Positions 25,570 through 37,151 of a DNA stretch of 64,000 bases are shown in pieces. This DNA comes from Arthrobotrys musiformis (lineage: Eukaryota; Ascomycota; Orbiliomycetes; Orbiliales; Orbiliaceae), in the NCBI GenBank assembly GCA_036971715.1, contig JAVHJL010000010.1:620001-684000 (forward strand), in the 5' to 3' direction. The notes under the pieces were generated by a model. The model was not told the DNA's origin, searched no databases, and was given only the letters and a program-made list of their open reading frames with translations. Position 1 is the stretch's first letter, and every line of letters starts with the position of its first letter. A program made the translations under genes and the position numbers.

Positions 25570-26358
25570 CAACCGCCCGCAGCTGCTTTGGCCGGCTGCG
25601 AAAAGGAGCGGGTTCTGTCCAGCGACCTGCAGGAATTCAGACTATATCTGCAAAAATTGATGTCCGCCTACTCCTGCTCCCACCTTTCGTCTTGGGTAAG
25701 TTTTGCGCTTTTCCCATGTGTCATGCCGAACTGTCGAGCTGCCAATTGGCGGGCGAGCTGCTTAATCGCTTCAATTATTATATGAGTGCTGACAAGTCAT
25801 TCCTTCCCTTTGTATGGGATATCTAGCCGTTGTCCGTTTGAAGTTATTCCTGCGTCCCGCTCTACCGTCCTGAATAAGCAGGAAAATTACTTAATAAAAG
25901 CTCGCCGTGATGGTGGTGTCGTCGCACCAGCTATACTACGTACAGCTCGAAGGATCGCAGCATTATATCCGGAGGCATGAAAATTCCAACCTTGCAAGCA
26001 ATCAAGCAGGCATCGTGAAGGAGAATAATCTTAAACTTCTCCACATGGGCATTTGAGGCTTGCACATGGCACTCGCCGGATAATCCGTACATACATACCT
26101 TATCACGCCATGGCCTATTTTACGAGCACCAACATCAAAATTAGACGCCTTGACAGACTCCAATCGGTTGCAGCCCGTTCACCTGACATCACGGCCAACG
26201 GACAGAACCCTCTGCTTACTCCGCCTTATTTTTGGGGGGGGGTTGTTTTTTTTTTCCTTTTCATTTCCGAGCATTATGATTTTTTTTCGTTTTTTCCCTT
26301 ATCTGGGACTTGACGGGATTTCCTCATTCTTTATCCTTTAATTACCATTTTTCCGATC

Positions 26359-26377
26359 CGAGCGAGCGAGCGAGCGA
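26359..26377. repeat. AGCG tetranucleotide repeat
   Basis: Four to five AGCG units in tandem. Confidence 0.75.
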
Positions 26378-27559
26378 ACTGTCAAAAATCCACCATATCT
26401 TAATTAACCTCACCTTATACATATGCTCCGAGAAAAGACAATCTCTTTTTTTCTTTTCATGCAGTTGATCTCGAGCTCATGGTTGAATAGATGGATTTTC
26501 CGCCACCACCATCAGCAGAAAATATGGAATGCCGACATGACAGCTACCTAGTCCACGTCGACCCCACCTGTCCCGCAACGTCAACATTACTCTCCAACAG
26601 AGAAAAGAGAGGGCCCCGTCCAATCCTGCATACCTTCATGCATTAAACCCCTCTTTAACTGCCATTAGTCCCCTCCAATCGCTCGGCCCTCTCTTGAAAT
26701 TTTTCTGGTTCGCTTTCTTTTGTATCGGGATTTTGCTTTCATCTCACACCGGTTAATTTGGGTATATTTCCTTTATCATGTGTGGGCGGCCTCTGTTCTC
26801 AAGAAAGCAGGTGTTCCAACGGAGTTACTTCTTTTCCCTTGCGCCGTTCTATTCTCAATATTGATTATAATATCACGACATATCATGTCCTGGCTTCCTT
26901 TCTGGGGTTGCGTCTCTCTATCTGTCGTCTTTTTTATCAAAAAGGGAACTAAAATTTTTTTGGTCTTTCCATTGGCGTAAATTTTTTTTCTTTCTCACGA
27001 ATGTTTTTTTCACACTATCGGGTTGACGATAATTTGTTTTTTCCATTACACGGGTTGCTGACAAAATTCTCAAAAAAAAAAGTACTACTTATGTTTGTCT
27101 TTTTTTTTTCTTTCCTTGCGAATGCAAATGCGAATGCTATGCGTATGGAACCTTTTTTTTGGTTGAATTTGAAATATGATTTCCTAATGTCACGATGCTT
27201 ATGGGAACTTTTTTTTTTTATTACCGCGTAGAAGAGAAAAGAAATTTGAATTCAAAATGTTATGAATTGATTGAAGTTCCACCACACTACCCTCACATCT
27301 TTTCCTGCATAAAGTCCACCCCACCATCAACCCCCATCCTTTTTTTTTCCCTATTGGACTTTCGATATTGGATTTACTAGAAGAGCTCGGGAAGCAAGGG
27401 CACAATCAGAAGAGAGAGAGAGGGAAAATATGATGAAGTTGTCAGAACAGTATCATCGGTTAGCAAACTAAACCTTTTTCTTTTCTTTTCTTTTCTTCTC
27501 AATCAATCTGAAAAATTTCCATGGATTTATCCGTTCCTTGCAAAGCAAGGTGTCAAAAC

Positions 27560-27573
27560 AAGCTTGCAAGCTT
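27560..27573. repeat. 14-bp perfect palindrome
   Basis: AAGCTTGCAAGCTT reads the same on both strands, with two HindIII-type hexamers back to back. Confidence 0.6.
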
Positions 27574-28166
27574 TCACGATGGCCCACCACCTCCACCGCT
27601 GTTCAGAAAGAAAGGAAGAAAGAAAAATTCCCATTCTAAGGTTTATCTTAATGCTCCACCGGAGCAATAATTGAGAAAAAAAGAAAAGTATTTTTTTTTT
27701 CTTTCCTTTTTTTCTTACGTTCTCGAGCCTCGAGAGAGAAGAGGATCGAGAGCGCGGGAAGATAATCCTGTCGTTTCAACTTTCAAAAAGCTCCCTAGTT
27801 CACTTACTACATACTACTACATACTAACTACTACTGCTACTGCTAAAATTTCTCGTCTAGGTCCGGGTCTCTTGGATTTTTTATTGCAATATACTAAAAT
27901 ACCTTGATCCATGCTGGTACGACAATTCTCGAACTGTTCCAATAACGGCCGGCGCCGAGGCGAGATTATACGTCAAACCGTTTGGGCACACACAGATTAA
28001 CATCATAGTGCAAGTACTTCACACCCGCTAGCCTACATCATCGATCGATTACACAGTACACAGAGCTAGGGTATATATACACCATACCCGCACATACGCA
28101 CATCTTCCTTTCTCTGCTTTCAACGGGAAAAGATAAAAAGGAGGGGAATAAGAAAACAAAAGAGAG

Positions 28167-28188
28167 AAAAAAAAAAAAAAAAAAAAAA
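28167..28188. repeat. Poly(A) homopolymer, about 22 A
   Basis: Uninterrupted A run downstream of a purine-rich stretch. No gene is attached to it. Confidence 0.8.
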
Positions 28189-29026
28189 GGAAACAGGGGA
28201 TACGAACCTATCTACCGTTTTTATGGTGTTTGGCAGAAAGCTAGATTTGCAAGGCGGATCGAGATAGGATTATTTTTTGGTGATCACGGATTGAGTATTC
28301 ACGAGATTCGAGTGACCATGTCGCGGCAAGGCTGTTTTCGTGAAACGTAACACCACCTTCCTAACGTTAAGGGCGAATACAGCGAGAAAAAAACAAGTAG
28401 AGAGGGAGAGAAAAAGAAGAAGATACAATTTATAACCTAGACCGCTTCCTGTCAAAAATGCACTAAATTTGAACGGATTGAGACCGTTCTCGTATCTTGA
28501 AGCTCGATCGAGACCTCAACGACAGCAGGGAATGGGTATCTAGAAAGAAAAAGCGGCGAGGGCGGCCATGAGGGAGTGGGCCGAAGCGAGGTTGTTCAAT
28601 ATTTGCGTCGTCGTATAAAATCCGGACAAGGAAAAAAAAAAGAAAGAAAGAAAAAAAAAACCACCATGCGGAGAAATGGAACTCCAAGGAAATATTTCGA
28701 ACTCCGGAGAACTCGAAAACAAGCTGAAAAATGATACATTTGCAACCATCTGATTGAGAATAAGACCTCAACGAGTTTATTCGCTATCTTTGTATACATG
28801 TAATATGCATATGTTTGAACCTAGTACCTAGCTACCCGTGCCCTTCGCAGACGTGCAACCGCCCCTTCGATGTTCCTCCTGCTTCGGATGTACAAGTACT
28901 ATAACCATGCAACGCTGCAGGATTGCATGGTCCCGCCTGCGCGCTCGCTCGTTAGGTTATCGTCGGACCTTCTTTTTTCCAGTGCAGTTTGCAGTTTGCA
29001 TCTGCATTGCATTTCCCTCTTGAGAT

Positions 29027-29054
29027 CTTTCTTTCTTTCTTTCTTTCTTTCTTT
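29027..29054. repeat. CTTT microsatellite, 7 units
   Basis: Seven tandem CTTT units, then more T-rich sequence. Confidence 0.85.
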
Positions 29055-30463
29055 TTTCCTCTTCTCCCTCTGTCCTTCCATCCTCACCCGCTCGAACTAC
29101 GGCGTTTCCACCCATATCCAAAGAGGGTTTTTAACGCACAAACCCCCAATCGACCGACAAGGGTTGGGATCGGGTGTGGGTGTGAGCAAAAGGGGAACGA
29201 CGGATGAAAAATGTGGGCTTGCGGAAGGGAAGGGAAAACACGCAAGCTCGATCAAAAACGAATCGAAATCACCTCCAAGCCCGTTCCGTTTGATCCGCCT
29301 GTCAAGGAGTTAAAAAAAAAAAAAACATTTCTTTTCCTTCTCGTAAATATCGAGCTTAGGGCGCCGCACCGCGCCTGAGCTTTTTGGGGTGCTCCCATGC
29401 TCGACGTCGCGGACCTATGTCGGCGGCAGGTGGAGCTTTCTTGCTTCACCTCTAGCTTGCTCGGCTTTTTTTTTTTGTTATTCTATTCCGTGAGCTCGTC
29501 CTTACAAAGCTAAAGCTACAAGCTTACGGAGCTTGGTTGGTTCGACATGGTATTGCGCACAGGTGGTCTTTGACACTACCCCCATGTAGCTGCGCGGCAC
29601 AGCTCGAGTAAACATGCATTCCGATCAGGATGGATTCGGACATACGCCTCGGCAAGCACATAACCTCTCCTCTCCTATCGGCCGTTAACTCCAGAAAGTT
29701 AAGTTCAAAGAAATATACTAACTAATTTCTATTATTATCCATCTATAACTCCTTGCGTGGCCAAAAAAGTTAGTCATCGGAGGCGAAGGTGTGAAAGTAT
29801 ACGCTGGTACTAACTATTCTTCCTATCACACAATCGAGCGGTTGACGAACAGGAAAAATCAGTAAAGCCTCCCTTTTTAACTTTCTATTTTACTCCATAG
29901 ACTATTAATTTCGAATAAACACTGATTGTAATTTAAGCGTAACCCCATGTGCAAATGATCGAAAGCTCCATGCTCCCCTGTATATTGTGTGTGGATATCT
30001 ATATCAACTTTGTATCAACCATCGAAAACAGCGCGGCTATTTCCCAACCGGTGCAAACACCCAAATGCGGTCATCATTTCCTTCAGGAACTTTATAAATA
30101 ATCCTTGAAAGAAAAAAAAAAAGTATATGTATACATATAGCAAAAAAAAAAGGTCCACCCAATGGGGTTGTTCATGATCACCCAATAGGAAGAAATCCAA
30201 AAAAAAGGATATCATACAAACAAAAAAATGCAAGATGCAAGATGAAGTTGTATTAGAAAAATCACTTGACTCGAAGCCGGACGCACGTCTGAAACGGGAA
30301 CTCAAATACCTGCAGGAATCCGAACGCCCAATTCCCTTTTTTTCCCTCTCGCTCATGCAAGATCGAGTAATACAGCCAACCAATCCTTGGATGGAGGAAA
30401 GGAAAAGAAAAAAACAAAATAAAGAAAAGAAAAAGAAAAAGAAAAAGCAAGATACTGTGCCAA

Positions 30464-30481
30464 CGATATCTGCAGATATCG
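30464..30481. repeat. 18-bp perfect palindrome near VPS28 3' end
   Basis: CGATATCTGCAGATATCG is fully self-complementary. It sits about 200 bases beyond the VPS28 stop codon, after a long AAAAG tract. Confidence 0.65.
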
Positions 30482-30681
30482 AGTCGAGGGGCGAGGGTAG
30501 AGTCAGAAAGTCACCCCTTACAGCTTACAGCTCCTTTTGCCCAGCTTACCATACATACCCTTGAATCACGATTATCTTTTTCTCTAATGCATTTTTACGG
30601 GCTTATTGTAATAAAAATCAAATCCAATCGTAGAAAATATTCTGCCCTGACCGGCAAGTTCCGCCATTGGCCTTTCCCCTC

Positions 30682-31718
30682 TCATTCAAGCGTCCTAAAG
30701 AAAGCTTGATACGCATGATCCACGTCGAACGACAACTGCCGTGCATCTTCCTGCTCCATCTCCTCCGTCGCCCTCATCCCATTCAACTTTATCAACCACC
30801 GCACCAAATTCCCCCTCCCCTCAAAATCCCCGTTAGAAACATTGTTAAGACTACTCATGAGCTCCGAAAGCAGAGGGTGTAACTGATCCTTCGCCTTGAA
30901 ATCTAAACTCAAGGCGTCCATGAACGTGATGAAGTTCTGTGTACACTCCGCCACGGCCTTTGCAGACGGCCCGGCCGACGGCTGCGGTTGCCCGAGGATG
31001 GCACTGATCCCGTTCTTGGGCATGTTGGGTTGAGGGTCGCTGCCGCTTACTACCCCTCGTGATGGGTGTTCGGAGGTAGCGGGTACTCCTATTTTGAGGC
31101 GTGAGGTTGCCGCGGGGTATTCGATCTGTATTACATTTCTTTCAGTCTAACCGCCATATGTCTGTAATTCCATCCCTTGTTGGGGATGCAAGAAGCCGAC
31201 GTATATTACACATATTCGATACCCGCTGTCGTATTTTGATAGGGCTGGAGTACCCTTTGTAATACTGTTCCAGAAGATATGAATACACCAAAAAAGAAAA
31301 TAAAGACAACAGCATCTCCATCAAAACAACAAGGCGACAAAAAAAAGGGAGCTTCTAGATCGGGGTGATGAAAAAAAAAAGAACCTACGTCATATTCCCT
31401 CTTGAACGTCTCCAGATCCACGAAGGCCTTGCTCACTTCATCATTACTCAGGATCGTCTTATACTGCCCCAGCAGACGGAAACACGTCGGCGTGTACTCA
31501 TGTTCCTTGATACTATCCCGCACGAAGGCCTTCTCCAGGAAGTCTAGAGCGACTATGATCGAGAAAAGATCGGCCAGGGACTCGTGTAGCGACCTCTGAG
31601 CCGTGGTCGTATACAGCTTCACCTCCTCATCCAATGATATCGTCGAGGAGAGGCTGGGGGTGGGGACGAATGACGGAGAAGGCGCGTATGCGGGGTGATG
31701 ATATTGTGTATTCATCAT
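30682..31718 (-). CDS. VPS28: Vps28, ESCRT-I subunit
   Basis: Vps28 links ESCRT-I (Vps23/Vps37/Mvb12) to ESCRT-II during sorting of ubiquitinated cargo into multivesicular bodies at endosomes. Two exons, 31718-31389 and 31125-30682, join in phase 0 to give 257 aa, close to the usual ~240. The N-terminal core has 'SLDEEVKLYTTTAQRSLHES', 'LADLFSIIVALDFLEKAFVR', 'YTPTCFRLLGQYK' and 'FKREYD', continuing across the junction to IEYPAATSRL as in other Vps28 proteins. The C-terminal four-helix domain carries 'VAECTQNFITFMDALSLDF' and 'LHPLLSELMSSLNNVSNGDF', ending in the HAYQAFF helix. A Gly/Pro/Ser-rich linker joins the domains. The intron is 263 nt, long for this window, and holds A/T homopolymers. 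Confidence 0.95.
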
Positions 31719-32356
31719 TTTTTTCTTCTTCTGGAAACTCGGTTTACTCTACCGTCCTATTCCTCCTCATCCCTCGCAGGTTCTTGGCCCTTTTTTTTTT
31801 TTTTTTTGAAGGGGGGGTTGAGCTTCAACGGGCTTTAGTATGTTGAAGCTGGGTTTATACGGAGTTTATGTATTCGGACAAGTCGATTTTAGAGTTGGCC
31901 CGAGCTTTGGGCTAAGCAATCGATCATGACGACGACGGCAACGCAAAAGTCTTGGGAGTAATTGTACCCTCGTGATTATTAATCCTCGCAGTCAAACGTA
32001 GTCTTGAGGGCAAACGGTCTTCGACAAGTCTATGTATTTCCCTACGTTGTGACCTACTCTCATGACGGCCAGGAACAGAGGCTGAGAGCTTGAGGGGTTA
32101 CAATTGCTCTAAAAAATATGATATTATCTCTGCCGTATACATACAGTATGTGCCAACTAAGTCCTCTAGCCTTAGTTCTACTTTTAATGCCATGCAAAAC
32201 CACAGCCAATGTGACATGTAACAAAAATTATCACCAACCGTCCCCCAAAATACTATATTCTTTCCAACTCAAACAACTTTCCAGAGCAAGAAATCTAGAC
32301 TAAGCCAGACTGGTCTATGGCGTAGATCTCGCCCGTTGTTCGATCCCCACTCAGCT
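31719..32356. other. Intergenic: VPS28 promoter and HIS4 3' side
   Basis: 638 bases between two minus-strand genes. There is a poly-T tract near 31791-31807. A GTTCGATCC string at 32338 resembles a tRNA T-loop, but no cloverleaf can be formed. No gene is seen. Confidence 0.6.
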
Positions 32357-35145
32357 CTAGGCTTTCGACATGTGATCCAGCCTGATCTTTACCGCCATTC
32401 TGTGCGCATCTAGGCCCTCCACCGCCGCCAAGTCCATGACTGCAGTGCCAAGGTTTTTCAAGCCATCCGCGGTCAGTTCCGAGCTAGTAATATGCTTGAC
32501 GTAGGTCGCTAAATTCACTCCGGAGTACTGCTTTGCATACCCATAGGTCGCTACCACAGATAAAAAGCATGTTAGCCGATATCATATTTTTTGTTTGTTC
32601 TCCCCTTTTCCAAAGGAAACCCCTTACATCTTTGATGCAGGTATTAGGGGGGAAGGAGACAAAAAGATTACAAAGTGTACTTACGTAAACTATGATTGAC
32701 TCCAGCGCTATAATCTCCAACAGACTCTGGAGTCCACTGTCCAATGAACACGCTCCCTGCATTCTGCACTCTCTCGACACACGCCTTTGCATCTGCGATC
32801 TGCAGTATCAAATGCTCCGGGGCATATAAATTGCTCACATCGAACGCTTTGTCGATTGTATCGACAACGACAGTAACACTGTGAGCGATAGCACCGCGGA
32901 CGATATCCACGCGAGGTAAAGCCATAGCCTGCTTATGCAGCTCGTCATCGATAGCCTGTAACTCCTCGTTTGACAAGTCGACAGCGAGTAAGATGACCTG
33001 TGAATCGACTCCGTGTTCCGCTTGGGATAATAGATCCGATGCCACGAATGCCGGGTTTGCCGTTTTGTCCGCGATCACTAGTACCTCCGACGGACCTGCT
33101 GGCATGTCGATGCTAACCGTGGCCCCCGTGTCATTCGAGACTATCATCTTGGCTGCGGTCACAAATTGGTTTCCTGGTCCGAGAATCTTATCCACCTTTG
33201 GAACAGACTCTGTTCCGTATGCAAGGGCTGCGACGGCTTGAGCGCCTCCTGCGAGGACGATGGCTTCGGCTCCAACTTTGTGAGCGATATACACAATTTC
33301 TGGCGTGATCGAGCCATCGGTACGAGGCGGGGATGCGAATACGATGGTCTTGCAGCCGGCGACTACAGCTGGAACTCCGAGCATAAGTGCCGTGGATGGC
33401 AGGACGGCCGTGCCTCCAGGGATATACAATCCGACCCTTTCAATTGGTCTCGCAAAGCGAGAGCATTGCACACCCGGCATCGTCTCGACCACCAACGGTT
33501 TGGCTTCCTTCTGTGCGGCGTGGAATTTCAGAATATTCTCGTATGAGAGGTCGATAGCCGCTTTGACCTCGGGAGTAAGGGTCATGAGGCTCTCCGGGTA
33601 TGGCGCCTTGAGAACGGTGGACTTCAGGTCTGGGCATCGGTCGAATTTCTGGGTGTAACTTAACAGAGCTTTGTCTCCTTCTTCGCGAACGGCTTTGATG
33701 ATCGGGTTAACGATCCCCATGATCGTTTCTGATGACTTTTGCGACGGCCTTTTCAAAATGGCTTCGAGATCTTCATCTGTGATTTCAGCCGAAAAGTATC
33801 GTTTCATCTCGATTCGATCACTGCTGGCCTCCTTCTGAGCTGGAGCTTCCTTCTGAACCGGAACCCCAGCCGGCTTCACAAGTGCAGGCGCGGCAACAGC
33901 AGCCTCTTGTGGTTTTGCAGTTCCATTCGCCCATTTCTCCTTCGCATCCCCTTTCCTCCTCACGACCTTCAGGCTCTTTGCATCCAAATTCTTCTCAATA
34001 TCCGCAAAGGAAACCCCGGCACTAACACACTTCGTAAGCGCAAAGTAAATCAAATCCGCCGCTTCCCAGGCAACATCCTCCTTCGCAGTAGCATCGCACA
34101 ACTCCTCCGCCTCCTCCATAATCTTCGCCCTCAATAGCTTCGAATCGTTGAATAATCTCGCCGTATACGAACCCTCCGGTGCTGATGCAAACCTTGATTG
34201 TAACGTAGCTTGTAACGCTCCAATACCCGTAGAAGACCCGAAACATGTCCTTGTCTCCAGATGACAGAACCCCTTTCCTTTCTGTCTGACCGTGAATCTT
34301 AAACAATCCGCATCGCAGTCCATATCTATCCTCACAAGCTCCTGTGTGGCTCCGCTGGTGGCGCCTTTGTACCATAACCCCCTCTTCCGGCTTTGGTACA
34401 CCCCTGATCCCGTAGAAAGGCTTTCGCAAATACTCTCTTTGCTGCTGTAGACCAATCCCAGTGCGACGCCTTGCTCGTCCACCACCAATGTCGTGAAGAG
34501 GCCATCGGTCCTATCACTCTTCAAGGCGTTGGCATAAATAGTCCCAACGCTCAACAACCCCTCCTCATTTTTGTAATCCACTGTCAAAAGCTTAGAATCG
34601 ATGATAACAGTAGCATTAACCTTCACCAACTCCAATACCTCCTTAAGCCCTGGCTCCGTTTTGAAAGAGATATAAACCGGCGGTCGGCTTTCGGTGCCGT
34701 ATTGCTCCAACCAGCCCGTTACGGATCCAACGTCTGCAACATCGGGAACGAATACTCCGAGAGAAGTATCCCGTATTGCATTCTCGAATTCATCACGGGT
34801 GTAATTATCACCCCTGGGAATAGCAAGAATTAATCTATCATCCTCGATTTGTAGTATAGGATCCCGAAGGGAGTCGAGTTGTGCGAGGCTGGTGATTACT
34901 TTTGATGCACCGGCGTTTAGGAGCTGTTTTATCTGTCCGATGCTGTCGGGTCCGGAGAGTGTGGAAACATCCACGAGGAATTGGAAGCGACTGAAGTTTT
35001 GGGGGATGAAAAGAAGGGATTCGGTGTAGTTTGTGGAGGTGACGGTGAGGAATATCCAGCTTAAGTGGGAGATGGAGTCTATCGATAGACCGGTGGCTGG
35101 TGGGGCGACGAAATCGTAGGCGGGGATTAGTGGGGCGGCCGCCAT
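32357..35145 (-). CDS. HIS4: Trifunctional histidine biosynthesis protein (HisI-HisE-HisD)
   Basis: Cytosolic fusion enzyme covering steps 2, 3 and 9-10 of histidine synthesis: phosphoribosyl-ATP pyrophosphatase, phosphoribosyl-AMP cyclohydrolase and histidinol dehydrogenase. Exons 35145-32685 and 32550-32357 join in phase 1 (restoring NHSLPTYGYAKQYSGVN) to give 884 aa. After an N-terminal region of about 220 aa come the cyclohydrolase motif (RIDMDCDADCLRFTV, with the Cys/His cluster GFCHLETRTCFG), then the pyrophosphatase (KIMEEAEELCDA, VAWEAADLIYF). The dehydrogenase fills the C-terminal half: LAGGAQAVAALAYGTE, ILGPGNQFVTAAK, GPSEVLVIADKT and SQAEHGVDSQ. I start at MAAAPLIPAYDF; an in-frame Met 27 codons upstream (35226) gives a basic extension not typical of the family. 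A TGAGTCA site and a CCAAT box lie upstream. Confidence 0.96.
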
Positions 35146-35211
35146 TTTTATTCTTTTTTTTCTTCTTACTCTTTTTTCTGCTGGAGATGAGAACGGAAGG
35201 AGGGAAATTGA

Positions 35212-35216
35212 CCAAT
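35212..35216. promoter_or_regulatory. CCAAT box upstream of HIS4
   Basis: CCAAT on the plus strand (ATTGG in the HIS4 sense), about 67 bases before the chosen start codon. It is within the possible N-terminal extension, so it is a promoter element only if transcription starts close to the ATG. Fungal HAP complexes bind this pentamer. Confidence 0.3.
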
Positions 35217-35389
35217 GGTTCCTCAATGGGGAATAGCCAATTGAAGACCGTCAACAGAAGGTATTCCAAGAAAGATGATGAAGAAGAAACACAATCGTCA
35301 GGATGTCCTTAAATACAAAAAGGAGTCCGAGGGCAAGAAGAAGGAGGAGGATGGATGGATGGCCGGTCAGGTTGAGGTGGATTCAAGGT

Positions 35390-35396
35390 TGAGTCA
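35390..35396. promoter_or_regulatory. Gcn4/CPC1-type site TGAGTCA upstream of HIS4
   Basis: TGAGTCA is the consensus half-site palindrome bound by Gcn4 (yeast) and CPC1/CpcA (filamentous fungi), which activate amino-acid synthesis genes on starvation. It lies 245 bases upstream of the HIS4 start. A 7-mer also occurs by chance, so position is the argument. Confidence 0.6.
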
Positions 35397-36137
35397 AATC
35401 GTCGCCAGTTGATCGAAAAGTAACCCGATGTCGCTGTGGCTAAAATTTTTGTTGTCGCCGTTTTGCTTAGTCTTTGGAATTAGCTTAGCTTAGCCGGCAA
35501 TACTAATGTCAGGACGTCACATTGGAATGCCACGGCTCTGATAGGACGACATGCATGAAAGCGGCTGGCTCCGCTTGGAATCTGTACAATTTCCATGTAT
35601 CGATTCTATTTATACGACGACTCTTAGACTACACATGGACGTAGGTGGATAATTGTGAAGTAGGCGCATTTAAAGGATAAACACACGCATAGTCTCGAGG
35701 GCGGGAACATATAAAGTAACCCGGAATTTCCCGCCTAAGGCCTACACAAGTACCTAGACGGATACGACGAGGATAATTGCTCTCCGTAAATATCATTATA
35801 TTCTTTGGTTTCCGAGACTATCATCAATGCATTTTAAGAAGTACACCGGATCCATAGCCACCGCCCCTTTTTAACAAACCTATGAGAGTAAAAAAAAAAA
35901 AGTGAAGAAAGAAGAAACCGAAGAAGAGGACGCGGACGAGGGCGGGAAATTGATCATATAATTCCCTTGGTAGTAATAAACACCGTATGACAGTAAAAGG
36001 AAAAGGGAAGTAAGCCACAAAAAGTGTCAATGCCGGTATGAATGAGGTGGATGTAGAGGCGTTATAATAGGAGGGTTTAAGGTAGCCAGGGGAAAAAATA
36101 TACAAGCGGAAGAAGGACGGGATAACAGGAAAAAGAT
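35397..36137. other. Intergenic: HIS4 distal promoter and eL20 3' side
   Basis: About 740 bases with no supportable frame. An AT-rich strip near 35900 and a GCGG/ACGAGG strip near 35926 carry no further identified element. Confidence 0.55.
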
Positions 36138-37079
36138 CTAGCTGAAGGTATTCGGTCTCTTGGCAAGGAAGATCTTCTTTCCGACGCCAACTGGGGCACG
36201 GTGGGGGAGAGGGAACTTGAGGTCTGGGGTGAGGAGCTGCTTGATGTATGGTCGCTTGACATCAGCGGACTTCTCGATCTCGGCGACCTTGAGGATCTGT
36301 TTTGCACATATTCATTAGCACCTGAATTCACCATAAATGGTATATTGAAACCAATAGAGGAAGAGAGGGAGAGAGGAGGAACATACGTGGATGGACCTGA
36401 ATCGGGCACGATGTCTGGCGGCCAAATCCTGGTAGAGGGAGTGAACGGCGTCGGTTCTCGACAGTTCTCTGTACTCCTTATACATGTTGTGGGTGCCGCT
36501 GCGGGAGTCGTATCTGACCCAGATGCCGAAGTTCTTGACCTTCAATGGGCGCTTCTCATGGATCTAATTTCCCCCAAAATAAATCTCGTTAACCAGTCTG
36601 CAATTTCCCAATATCCCATAAAATCTGGTTTGGAGGTTGAGGTTGGAGGTTGGAGGTGGACATACGACGTTCAAGGAAACGATCTCTCCGGCACTCTTCT
36701 TGACCTTTCTGAGCTTCTTGAGGAAGTACCAGAATCTCGACTTGGCGACGACATCGTTGGGGGCGAAAATTCGCATGCGGTATAGTCTTGGGTTCTCATC
36801 GATCTCCGATGGGAGCTTGCGGCCAATGACCTGGTATTCCTGAAGACGACCTGCAAATCACACAAAAACATCCCATCCATCAGCAATTCGTTCCGTTGTC
36901 GTGTTTTCCAGTCCAGCGGCTTTCAAAAATCATCCTCCAGCAACATCTTTTGTATTGAAATAATTGTCGGATCTTCGCAAAATGTCGTGACGTCGATATC
37001 TTCATTCTTTCCCACCCATCCCATCTCCTCCACCAATATCCTCGAAAACGACTGGAATCAGAAGCAGTGACATACCCAT
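36138..37079 (-). CDS. RPL20: 60S ribosomal protein eL20 (L18a/L20)
   Basis: Structural protein of the large ribosomal subunit. Four coding exons join in frame: 37079-37076 (only ATGG), 36850-36666, 36563-36387 and 36296-36138, giving 174 aa, the usual fungal length. The sequence reads MGRLQEYQVIGRKLPSEIDE, then RMRIFAPNDVVAKSRFWYFL, KKVKKSAGEIVSLNVIHEKR, FGIWVRYDSRSGTHNMYKEY, RELSRTDAVHSLYQDLAARH and RAPVGVGKKIFLAKRPNTFS. This matches eL20 end to end. The first coding exon holds only the start codon and one base. The 5' UTR has another intron ending just before the ATG. Intron-rich 5' ends are common in ribosomal protein genes. Confidence 0.97.
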
Positions 37080-37080
37080 C

Positions 37081-37151
37081 CTGAAATCAATAACTGTTAG
37101 TATGTCTCCCAGCGATAATATGTGCCGTCGAATGAGCAGAGCAAAGCTTAC
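37081..37151 (-). other. Probable 5' UTR intron of eL20
   Basis: On the minus strand GTAAGC opens, TACTAAC lies about 19 bases before the end, and TTTCAG closes the intron one base before the ATG. A second TTACTAACC...CTACAG unit just upstream (around 37170) suggests another leader intron. The UTR exon between them would be only about 15 nt. Confidence 0.65.

Larger units (their letters stand above)
25570..30681. other. 5.1-kb interval without a supportable gene
   Basis: It lies between the 50-aa gene and the VPS28 stop. Open frames are short and dominated by Phe/Ser or Lys from T- and A-rich tracts. Many CT-, A- and T-rich runs, and a TACTAC/TACTAAC cluster near 27808-27850 ending in CGTCTAG, resemble leader or intron sequence, but no exon pair could be assembled around them. 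Confidence 0.5.

Noticed and set aside
32290..32360. tRNA-like GTTCGATCC next to the HIS4 3' end
   Set aside because: The T-stem does not pair and no cloverleaf fits; probably chance.
33166..34137. Plus-strand frames of 117-132 codons inside HIS4
   Set aside because: Antisense shadows of a strongly supported gene.
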